Shown here piece after piece: positions 53,206-63,069 of a stretch of DNA of 64,000 bases. How positions within the stretch are numbered: the first letter of the stretch is position 1; each line of letters opens with the position of its first letter. The position numbers and the translations under genes are program-made. The notes under the pieces are model-generated. The model made no database searches. It saw only the letters and a program-made list of their open reading frames with translations, and was not told the origin of the DNA. Origin of the DNA: Astropecten irregularis (taxonomy: Eukaryota > Echinodermata > Asteroidea > Paxillosida > Astropectinidae); assembly GCA_963971285.1 (NCBI GenBank), contig OZ020244.1:16182001-16246000 (forward strand). Direction: 5' to 3'.

Positions 53206-53778
53206 TAGCTAGCCTACATTTAAGAAAATATTTGTAAATTTATACAAGATAATTATTCTCTTATGATTAAAAGCTTAGCCTTTTAAAACCTTTTCAGAAA
53301 GCAAGGCCTTATAATTTCTCGGTCACCCGAGTCCGTTCATCATAAAAATGTAATTGCAAACTCTTCACGGATGGAAGGCTACTACTATCGGTGACCATTG
53401 TGTTGTTTGCCGAGCCCATCGTTACGGTTGAATGGACAGTAACTTCGTCTGCAGAAACTATACGTGCAACTTGTGAATGAATTGAACAAAAAAACTCAGT
53501 GTGTGTTTGCAAAACCATGGAGTTAAATACAATCCTACACGACAAGGTTCAGACTTTAACACACCCCCTATAGATTCATTGTGCATTGCATACAATGAAC
53601 ACGTATAACCTACCTGTCCACCATCATTGCCGGTGAATTTATATCACAACAAGTTAGGGTTTGAGTGTTGCTCAGAAGTTTCAGAAATTCCCATTGGCTA
53701 TTGTACATTAATACAATCTCATGTAGTACATTGTGTATTACATTATACTGGAGTACAAAACTTGCACCCATGCCCCCT

Positions 53779-53823
53779 ATGGGAAACAGTGCTTCTGCTA
53801 AGAAGAAGAAAAACAACAGCCAG
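53779..53823 (+). CDS. Candidate first coding exon, N-myristoylated protein
   Basis: The exon would encode 15 residues, MGNSASAKKKKNNSQ, followed by CAG|GTAAAA, a fair splice donor. MGNxxS plus lysines fits an N-myristoylation signal with a basic membrane-binding patch. The length and MGN-x-x-x-AKK look recall exon 1 of the cAMP-dependent protein kinase catalytic subunit, but the rest of such a gene is not in view, so I leave it unnamed. Reading can continue to a second donor (AAC|GTACGT at 53977), giving 66 residues of Ser/Gln/Lys-rich sequence. An in-frame ATG lies three codons upstream (53770). Confidence 0.4.
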
Positions 53824-54030
53824 GTAAAATCAGCCCAGGGAAACGTTGCACCCACGGCAGGAAATACCGAGAAGAAACCCAGCGGCCAGCCTTCATCATC
53901 ATCATCAAATCATCATCAAACAACAAGCAAGATGTCTGGCGAAAAAGGACAGTCAAATGATGCAGAAGCAAGAAACGTACGTAAAATCTGTCTTATTAAA
54001 AAAAAAAAAAAGGCGGTTAGTGTCGGCTTA

Positions 54031-54118
54031 AAGGTAGTATCATACTTTTTTGGTAGCATACCGAAACAGACATTTTTCACAGATTTACCTACAGCTTACA
54101 CTGGGTAGATGGTGATAG
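54031..54118. repeat. M1 MITE fragment
   Basis: 'cttaaaggtagtatcatact' then 'cataccgaaacagacatttt' and 'cacagatttacctacagctt'. Truncated after about 90 bases. Confidence 0.6.
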
Positions 54119-54138
54119 AAACATTTAACATTGTTACC

Positions 54139-54570
54139 GATGCGTACGCCATGCGTACAGGGAGGGGGGAGGGGGGGTTCAGGCCAATGCGTACCGTACG
54201 CAACGAAAAAATTGCATAGCACTTTCTCGCGAAAAGAGAGGTAAAAAACGTGAAAAAAGCACCGGGATTGTTTTGATTGTTCCTTTTTGTCTTATTCAAC
54301 ATGATAAAGAATAGTCAAATCCATCTGTAAATGTAAAAACCTGTTAAACTTTAGTCATTCGTGTCAGAATTTGAAAGTGACGTCCCAATAACGGTACTGG
54401 CCCGGATTACGGTGACATTTTAATTATGCTAAAGGAAGGGACCACGATAAGTGAAAAGCCTAATGTGGAATGCGTATGCGTACAGGGGGGGAGGGGGGGT
54501 TGGGACCAATGCGTACGCCATGCGTACAGAGGGGGAGGGGGGTCCAAAAAATCGGCATTTCGTGCGTACG
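54139..54570. repeat. G-rich repeats with 'gcgtacgccatgcgtacag'
   Basis: The phrase 'tgcgtacgccatgcgtacag' followed by a G-rich tract occurs at about 54141 and 54511, with a variant at 54471. The G runs (for example gggaggggggaggggggg) could form quadruplexes on the plus strand. Confidence 0.6.
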
Positions 54571-54825
54571 TACTTTATGGACGGCCCTTTCCACAAAATA
54601 GACATTGCAGCTTGCTAAAATAATTATAAGAGGACATCACAACTGTTCAGCATAATATTTAGGCCTAGGTGGGTTAGTTTACTGTAGAAGCCATGTCTGA
54701 AGATAATCCTTGTGGACTAAAGCACACTAACCCCGTAAAAAAGTACACAGAGAAATCATAGACTCATACGATGATCATGCATTTGTGTACATGAAATCCG
54801 TAGATGGTATTAATTTTGCTGCCTT

Positions 54826-55172
54826 AAAGGTACTCCAAAACAGAAATCTTCACAGATTTACTTATAACTTTCAGGGTATAACGATGGTGATGGTAGAAAC
54901 ATACCGTTAAAAATCAAGTTCCGCCTGAAATGCTGTATTTATCACGAAAGGAGTAAAATCAGAGACCCAAATTATTTTTTGATCTTTTAAAGATAAAAAA
55001 AAAGAGAAAAGACTTGAGAAATACTGTGGTAATTTTTCACCGTTTTCTCAAAAAGTGGGCACCGTATGGGACTAAAATTTTCACGGATAACTGTTACTGT
55101 ATCCTCCTTGATATTTTTGCCCATGAATCTTTATTTCTTTGACAAAAAAACGTATGAAAAGTATGAAATTAC
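54826..55172. mobile_element. TTAA-type MITE, family M1
   Basis: Left edge 'ccttaaaggtactcc' and interior 'ttcaccgttttctcaaaaag' and 'gtgggcaccgtatgggac'. The right end 'gtatgaaattaccgttaa' is degenerate. Confidence 0.7.
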
Positions 55173-55639
55173 CGTTAATTCCCTATGGGGTAGTCATGCA
55201 TGCTCACATACAATTTTTTTTTCTAACCAGTTAATTTTTTTTCTCCCAACATATTACCTAAGAATTGAATATCAGTCATAACCAAGGCTATTGAAGCTGT
55301 GTGGGCCATTTTATTTGGTGATTAAATTCCCGTTTCAGAAATTTCTTTTCTCAATTCTGCCGTGTAAATCCCTAAAAGGGAAACAAGGACAATACGATTT
55401 CAAATGAAAGTAGTCACTCTGATTTTAGGATGCAATCCTTTGCAAAAATACCCAAATCCATGCAATGGAAGATATGAATGAAATTTCGATCTACTTGACC
55501 AAATTAATGTATTTCACTCTAAAATGTCTGGTTCCCATTTCCATACGCTGGGGATGAAATATTTTACACACACACAATCAGAGTGAATCAATGTGTTCAC
55601 TCTTTTGATACAAGAGTGATTTATCCGTGCATTGGGCCA

Positions 55640-55770
55640 ATTTCATAGAGCTGCTAAGCACAAAAGAATGCTTAGCACAAATAAGTCTTGCCCAATAAAA
55701 CAAACCACCTTTAAAATATTTCATTTGATATTCATCGTCAGCGAACTCTAAAAACCATTCATAAGTGAAA
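55640..55770. repeat. M5 MITE fragment
   Basis: Begins 'gggccaatttcatagagctg' and carries 'ctaagcacaaaagaatgc' and 'gcccaataaaacaaaccacc'. Confidence 0.6.
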
Positions 55771-55987
55771 ATACAACACATGGACATTTTGGTTGTTAAT
55801 CCTGTTTTTTATTAAGACAGAAATTTCATGGTTAGCAATTTTTTGTGATAACAGGCCGTAAAATTAGCCCATTGTCAACGTAAAAATCAAAAGGGTTACA
55901 AGCAGAGTGCGTTTTTGAATAAATGGCTGCTGCTGCATTGTAAAGAAAAACACGTCAAAACTCACTTTTCAGATATGCTACCCCAAG

Positions 55988-56242
55988 TTTATCAGGGGCC
56001 AATTTTATAGAGCTGCTTAGCACAAAAAAATTGCTAAGCACAAAAATAGCTTGCCCAATAAAACAAACCACCATTGAAATTTCCACTTGATATTCATGGT
56101 CAGCGAACAACAGCTAAAGAACAAAGAATTGCAAGTGATACACAACACACAGAAAGTTTAGTTGCTAATCCTGTTTTAAAGAAGACATCAATTTCATGCT
56201 TAGCGATTTTTTTGTGCTAAGGAGCTCTATGAAATTGGCCCC
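55988..56242. mobile_element. M5 MITE, complete copy
   Basis: Ends 'gccaattttatagagctgct' and 'gagctctatgaaattggccc' are mirror images; the interior has 'ttgctaagcacaaaaatagc'. About 255 bp, non-coding. Fragments at 51540-51600 and 55640-55770 belong to the same family. Confidence 0.8.
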
Positions 56243-56275
56243 AGAATGTATCCATTATTATTTAACTCTTAGAGG

Positions 56276-56568
56276 CAGGCGCGGTCATTCTACGGGGGGG
56301 GGGGGGGGCTGGGGGGGAGGGGCTGTAGCCCCCCAAAAAGTTTGTCTAGCCCCCAAAAAAAATGCAAGTAAAAACAAATTTTCTTGAAAATACTGGATTT
56401 TTTCCGTTATTAAGCGCCAATTACATAAAAAAACGTGTTGTGTGGCCTATAATGTGCATGTTTTTCGACCCCTAATAAGACATAGCAGAAGCGAGTGTTA
56501 GAAGAACCCAAAATATTGGGTTTTCTAGCCCCCCCCCAAAAAAAAAAAAAATAATGGCTCTTCTAGCC

Positions 56569-56599
<31 letters not shown>

Positions 56600-56621
56600 A
56601 AACAATCCAGAACCGCGCCTG
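56276..56621. mobile_element. MITE with homopolymer G/C/A interior, second copy
   Basis: Same CAGGCGCGGT and AGAACCGCGCCTG termini as 52032-52406. It holds runs of at least 10 G, up to 20 C and 13 A. It begins about 34 bases after an M5 copy ends. Confidence 0.8.
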
Positions 56622-57134
56622 CTTAGAGGACATTATAGTGCAGTATAGACCACGACGACGTTTCCCAGACAAATCGTGCAATAATCTGTTTTAGTTCCTA
56701 ATAGTGTCCATTCAGAGTATCCGTAGTTGTATTACTGTGGCAATGCATGTGTGCTGCATATTGACACAGTGTACTATGTGCAGTGCATGCTGCTTGTGTA
56801 GCCTTATCCTTACATTATTACAACAAAAACTAGACTAAGGCCACCAAAATTTACATATTCAAGAGAGGTTCCTGGTTAGAGGTGGTCTGTCAGTTGTCTA
56901 CCGGTGCTAGACTCACAAGGAAGTACCTCGTTGATATTTCTACACTCCTGGTGCATGGTTTGAGCTCCAGAAACATCGTCAATATTCTGATACTAGTGGA
57001 CTGATAACTTCATTCAGCCATTCATTATCACTTGACTTGTTTATTGGCATTTACTGTGTAACACATTGACACTTCATTGCACACGGTGACTAGGCACAAA
57101 TTCTTGGTGGGCCTGCAATATTCTAGACACAACC

Positions 57135-57158
57135 ATGGCTGCTAACAACGGAACTGAG
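57135..57158 (+). CDS. Candidate short first coding exon (MAANNGTE)
   Basis: The ATG sits in a strong initiation context (caaccATGG), and after eight codons comes a good donor, GAG|GTAGGT. A weak acceptor (atattctag) lies just before, so it could also be an internal exon start. Phase 0 agrees with the candidate exon at 59302-59427. The protein is not recognised. Confidence 0.35.
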
Positions 57159-57159
57159 G

Positions 57160-58165
57160 TAGGTATTTTATGTCTTTTGGTGATTTATGAATTAATTGAA
57201 TTGAGTTACTGATGTGAATTGTGATGTTGCGATTGGTGTAACTTACAAATTACAAATGAACTTAGGGGGCCTAAAAATAAAATAACCTACCCTCATAATA
57301 CCTGCATGGATTTAATTTTGGAATTGTGTATATTTTGCCAGTACCGTCATGCATTCTTCTCGTTGGCGATGCTAGCCTTCTTTATCTAAATAAATTAGGT
57401 GTTTTTTTTGCTGGAGGTACGTTCATAGGCCCTACTACAAATTAGCCAATGGGAAAGGCAAAATAGCATTTGTGGGAAGATTGCCGGTGCTGGCAAAATA
57501 TACGTGTACTGCCTTTAGTTTGATTAAATATTAATATTATTAGACCCTACTTTTAATTTTGCACTGGAGGAATGCAAAATGCTTTAATTATAGCCTTTGA
57601 GCCATATTGTAAACAGGTTGCTTGCAGGCTGTGTACAAAGCCGATTCACTAAAGTCGTATTTTGCGATCATCGCTAGTTATCAGTCATATGAGATAGGCC
57701 CACTAGTTACTTTGTGATTGATTCTCCGTTTAGCAATGGATTTGGGCTTTAGCGATGATCGCAAAACGTTACTCCGGGTCTCCGCTAGCAAAATCGGCCC
57801 TTGGAGTGGAACCGAAAAGGGGGATGGGTGCTTGAAAATAAAACGCAGTGGCTATCGTTACGGCAGCCATAATGTGATTCCCATTTTCTATCGTTACGGC
57901 ACTACAAAATGTGCGATAACATGTCCGATTGAACCACAAAGCTGACACGCGTTCGGCTGGCCATGTAACCTTGATAATTTTCTGTTCTGTAGTTACGGCA
58001 CTGCGCAATGCGATTGAGAACGATGCAGCTGGCTGGCTGACCTGTTTTATTGCACAATGTTTTCTATCAACGGCAGAGTTGCCGATAATTCGCCGATAAT
58101 CCACTGATTGCCACTGTCTCTTGGCCACACGTCCAACCTCAACCAAAAGGCCGGAATGAAAGACC
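57160..58165. other. Intron-like stretch with a weak inverted repeat
   Basis: Two copies of the 'gcgatcatcgcta' / 'tagcgatgatcgcaaaa' word (about 57663 and 57750) are inverted to each other. 'ggcagccataatgtg' and 'ctatcgttacggc' words recur near 57860-57905. No gene supported. Confidence 0.4.
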
Positions 58166-58169
58166 TGTC

Positions 58170-58805
58170 AGTGCGGTACATTGCCTGAACAGGAAACATT
58201 TGGTTTGTCTCCAGATCAGGCAACACATTTCCAAAACAGGAAACAAGTCACAAAAATCATATTTTGCTCATAATTTGTTAACCACATATATAAAAAATGA
58301 TTTTGAAGGTGAATGACTTTTGAAGAGACTCATTAAATAAAATAATGAATGAATTATTTCATATTTTTAAGTTTACATATATTTTTTTCATCAAAGAAAA
58401 TTTCAAATTCTCATATTTTCAGTCTGCAACATATAACGACTTAGACGCTTTGTGAAATTATTCAGTCATTCATTAGGCAAAAATACCATATTGTTGTTTC
58501 ATCGTTATATATTGCAAAAAAAAGATATAGATCATTAATGATTGCATGTTAAAACAGTCTGACAAAAAGAAACAAAATGTTTCCAGAACAGGAAACATTC
58601 TTATTTTACATCATGGATGTTTCCTGTTTTGGAAGCCCTGTAGTATGTCTCCAATTTTGGAGACATCCAATTTGTTACCTGTTCTGGAAACAGTGTACGG
58701 TGTCTCCGATTCTGGAGACACTACAATAGTTTCCTGATTTGGGAACATTGTTGATGTTACCATATCTGGAGTCATCTGATTGTTTCTATTTTTGGAAACA
58801 CAAAT
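58170..58805. repeat. Array of short palindromic words, block 1
   Basis: About ten imperfect palindromes of the form GTNTCC-N5/6-GGANAC (for example 'tgtctccaattttggagaca', 'tgtctccgattctggagaca') or half-sites 'aacaggaaaca' are spaced 10-30 bases apart. Individual palindromes differ in centre and flanks. See the second block at 59560-60085. Confidence 0.75.
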
Positions 58806-59301
58806 GTCATTTTAAAGCATTGGAATTTAAATTCAATAAAACAAGTTGTGGTTAAAAAACAGAGACATGAGTAGCACAGAATATTATCCGACATTGTCCA
58901 ATGATATCACCTCCTGTGGTTGTTGGCAACAACGTGTCACTAATGGTCAACGCACCAATCTAACTTGAAGCTCACATTGTTTGAGAAGTAACTCACATTT
59001 TCATACAGGTAATTAAAACTTGATCCTGCCAGGATCATACATAAAATGAAGGTAAGTTTGCGGTGACACCATGTAATCTCTTCTGTGAGAGTGTGTGGTT
59101 CTGAGAAAAACCGTAGGTATTAACTCGACGTTCCGAACAGTGTGCTCTGTTCGTCCTCAGGAGAATGACTGATCATACATGTACATAACTACATGTCAGG
59201 TACTCCTAACTCCAAGTATTCTAAGATACCTTAATATGTTTATCATTCATTTCTTCATTCTCTAACACATGTACTCCTTGTATACAAAATATACATTTCA
59301 G

Positions 59302-59427
59302 GACTTTGCAAAAACTATTAATGACAACCTTCCAGTGTTATCTGGTTATGATATCATTACCCCTCACATGGTCACTTCATGGAAGGAAAGTCAACAATCC
59401 GTGGTTGTTATGCCTAATTCTGCTCCT
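59302..59427 (+). CDS. Candidate internal coding exon (42 codons)
   Basis: A good acceptor (tatacatttcag) opens a frame of 42 codons containing NDNLPVLSGYDIITPHMV, with GTAAAT as a possible donor at 59428. Read on without splicing the frame closes at TGA 59440-59442. Its phase fits the eight-codon exon at 57135. GYDIITP is loosely like the start of ADAM-type propeptides, but no signal peptide precedes it, so I give no function. It interrupts the two palindrome blocks. Confidence 0.35.
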
Positions 59428-59559
59428 GTAAATATTCACTGATGATCAGATTTGATTTAAATCATGAATTTAAATCAATGGAAAATATCTCTTAAAAATA
59501 AATCTGTATTTTCAAATCTAATTGCAACTACATGTATCTGTTCAGTCTGGTACATTTCC

Positions 59560-60085
59560 CATTGAGGAAACGCTTCATTTTGTTTCCAAATTTGAAGACA
59601 TTTTCCCATAACAGGAAACAAATCAGTTGAAATCACTCAATCAATATAAAATAGTTTGATATGAGAACGAAAGTACAGTATTATGATGAACAATTTCATG
59701 TGTGACATTAAAAAGGGGAAGAAACTTTTATGTATAATGTCTGTTGTTTTTAGCAAAGACAATTTCAAATGGATTTATCTCAAGACTGTCAGACTTCACC
59801 ACCAATGCATTTTGAGGAAATATTAACTTACAAAATCAATTTTATTAGAAATACATGTATGTATTCACCAAATATCCCAAGCAAAGGATAGTAACAAACT
59901 TGTTTCTTGAATAGGGACACATTTTCACTGCATTTGCAATGTTGCCTATTTAGGAGACATTGTCACTAAACGTGTCCAGTTTTGGAGACATATTTAAATG
60001 TTTCCTGAAATGGAAACATTGATAAGCCTGGTTAAGGCTGTGTCCTGTTCAGGAAACATACTTCATATTTTGGAGACATTGTTTT
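59560..60085. repeat. Array of short palindromic words, block 2
   Basis: About eight further words of the same design, including 'gtttcctgaaatggaaac', 'gtgtccagttttggagaca' and 'gtgtcctgttcaggaaaca'. Together with block 1 they flank the candidate exon at 59302-59427. Confidence 0.7.
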
Positions 60086-62115
60086 CATCTTTGTACAATA
60101 TGTAAATTGAATGTTGCTCAACAAATTTTCAAAGATTTTTACAGGTCACACACTGACACACATCACCAGGGCACTTTGCAATGAAACACCTGAAAAAATC
60201 CCGAATGTAGTAAATGCATGGCACATCCAAATGTCCCCTGCAGTATGCACGTTCAACCATATAGGACTAGTACAGGTTTATTATTCCTCCATTGTTCAAT
60301 GTCTGAGGTATAATGTACGAAATACGTGTACCTAATAGCGTGCAAGGCTATTACACACTAAATACTCTGGTTGAGTTCAGAGATATATTTATTGAAGAAT
60401 ACACATGATGATGAGTATACAGTGCGATGCTCTGAGTTTAAAAACCCAAGTACAATATGCTCGGGAACACGTGGCACAAGAAAAGCAATGTTGCTTTCAG
60501 TTTCATGATGACTAGCAGTAAGACTGAGCTATGAGAAACATACCCTCAGCAGGCTTTTTATAACATATACTGCTCAAGGCATAAAACAATTGAAAGAAGT
60601 TGATTTCCATGGAATGATTCATACTAGTCAGAAGTTACAGTAATACTAAGAATCAAGTCAATGGACAGCTGAGTCACTCAGGGTCACTGGTCACTAGTGG
60701 TCAGCCTGGTGTCAATCAATGTCAGGAATTGTGACAACAATTGTTCTTGGAAATGAGGATGGAAATAAGGATTAATCATTTCTTAGCACTGTCTACATGT
60801 GGCGAGACAATTACATGATGTATGATGAAATAAGGTGTAGGTCAAAATTAGTGAATACAGGTTATTCAGTTACATGTAGGCCATATAGTATTAGACAAAA
60901 AATGGATTTTTATCATTACATTGAATAGTAGAAATAATACTGATGAAAGGATTATAATGTGTACCGGTAAACAGTTTTTATCAGTCCAGAATATGAAATT
61001 AATGAACTGTCTGTTTCACGATAATAAACTGCTACATACCCACATGCCGTTAAATTAGGATGCACAGTTTCACTGATACATCTGGAAAACAAGACATGCA
61101 TTATTCAAGTGTATTCATCTAAAGTACAACATTTTAAATTTCTATGAGTGCATAATGCACTGTAAAAATTGTGTAGCCTACATGTACGTTGATGTGAACT
61201 GAATATTGTTTCAGTGTAATTTCAGATAAACAACCAGAAGAAAAATGTTAATGCCAAGTACAAGTCTACATACATGTGCACTCATATACAAAACCAAGTA
61301 CATGTATGTAGGTCTGTCACACTGTATTGTATGCTTTCCTTCAAAATTCACAATTTTTACAACTTAGGCGCTACTACATGTGTACCGCGACAGCCATTTT
61401 TGTGTTGTGTAAGGTGAATGTGGAGCATGATCATTGATCAACCCATAGAGGAAGGAACAACCCATGTCAAAATTTGGAATCTTGAGTGTAATGTACACAC
61501 GGCATGGCGGACCCGTGAAAAATAACACATAGGCCTAATGAGTAATTAATGGGCATTCTCAAGCCATCAGGGTCCATTTTCATATTAGATAATTAATATT
61601 AACATCTTATCAGTGTCATTGAAAATGGATGGAGTCTGACCCATTAATGGTATTGTGTGTGTTAAAACTAAGTCAAGCTATACTAGGAATTTCTATGATA
61701 GGATTTAACATCAAACACTTGTTAAATTCTGGCCAGCCTGGTGATTAGGCTGACCTTGCTTTAGCCACCTAGTAGCCAATTTATCTTTGTCACCATCAGC
61801 TATGTGTACAGATAGTACATGTGTGCATGTGGGTGCACTTGCTTGCGAATTATGTAGAACTTTCTGAACAAAGTTTCTTGCAAGTTGTAGCATGGCATGC
61901 AACCACAGGAATGTACACAGTCCTTATTGTGGGATTTCTCCTGTGCACAAGCAATGGGAATAATGTCAAACCATTGTATTACATGCAGTAGATTCCAAAT
62001 CAGTGGTTTATTCATTTATTGCAACACCTGAGTGACCTGACATGATTTTGTGTATGAAAAATGAAAAAAATGTATCCAGAAAATGTAAAATATTTTAATG
62101 AAAAAAGAGGGAACA
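60086..62115. other. Non-coding stretch
   Basis: No gene is supported. A frame at 60144-60276 is bounded by an acceptor-like tttttacag and a donor-like CAG|GTTTAT and could be an exon, but its phase does not fit the exon at 59302 and no domain is visible. Confidence 0.4.
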
Positions 62116-62120
62116 AAAAC

Positions 62121-62508
62121 TTAAAGGCATTGCATACGTTTGGTAATGACTCTGAAAATTTATGGCAATAAAAACTTACTTGGTGAGAAGTACAGCGGCT
62201 TTGGATAGTATAAATAATGCATATTGAGAAACGTTCAATTCGAAGTACCACGGTTATGGAAAAATATGTCACTTTTTATCTCCAAAAATTATGAATCTGA
62301 GAAGCGTTATGGCCGTAACGCTTCTCAGCTATTGACTAACTGTTCTCTGGCGTGAAATAACCGCTCTAGTTTGTCGCCAAAATCTCAAAAACGCTACCAC
62401 CTTTTGAATTGAAACTTTCACAGGTTAGTTTTATGGTATATATATTCAATTATATTGGTTTGAAACAAACAGTAGGCTCAAATTACCAAAAGTATGCAAT
62501 CCCTTTAA
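62121..62508. mobile_element. TTAA-flanked MITE, family M7
   Basis: Starts 'ttaaaggcattgcatacgtt' and ends 'aaagtatgcaatccctttaa', inverted repeats of about 27 bp including the TTAA. It has the same end style as M1 (TTAAAGG...ATAC...TTTGGTA) but an unrelated interior. A near-perfect hairpin 'gagaagcgttatggccgtaacgcttctc' word lies at its centre (about 62299-62326). Confidence 0.85.
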
Positions 62509-62894
62509 CTCAAAACTTGAAAACTAGGGTTCATCAAAAATGATCAGAATCAAAGACAATTTTGGTACTAGTTCAACTTGAAAGCAACAGGCAAATAAAA
62601 TTTATTTATTTATTTATTCATCTCATCCAACAGCAGAGTAACCGCCAATTACAGGGAGAGGTAAAATCAAAATAATTATGGACAAGGAAATCATAACCAA
62701 GTGTAAAAAAAATAACAAAACCAACGACAGAATTGGTTGAATAAAAAATGCAGTAACTTTTAAATCAGAACCATCAGAACCAATTTATGAACTGAAAAAC
62801 TCCACTCTCTCAATCCCTGCCATCACAGCTCTGTCCTGTCTGTGGGCAAGGCTCTTATCTTGTATGTCTTTGGAGGTAGACATTTTTCTATTTC

Positions 62895-63020
62895 TACCTC
62901 CATGGTATAACCATAGAGCTAGGAACAGACTAGCTCTATGGTATAACCATGGAGCTAGGAAGCTCCATGGTATAACAAAAATGCCGCTGTTATGTAAGAC
63001 CATGTGGTAAGACCATAGAG
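62895..63020. repeat. Cluster of CTCTATGGTATAACCATAGAG palindromes
   Basis: Three to four tandem copies of a near-perfect palindrome with the centre 'atggtataaccat' and flanking 'gagctagg' occur within about 125 bases (first near 62899, second near 62931, third near 62964, half-site near 63007). Confidence 0.8.
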
Positions 63021-63069
63021 CTAGGATGGAGTACTGTAAGACAAGGGACACACCAAGCCAAACCACTGA

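Noticed and set aside
60111-60335. 74-codon frame with possible splice sites
   Set aside because: Phase does not match the neighbouring candidate exon and no family is recognised.
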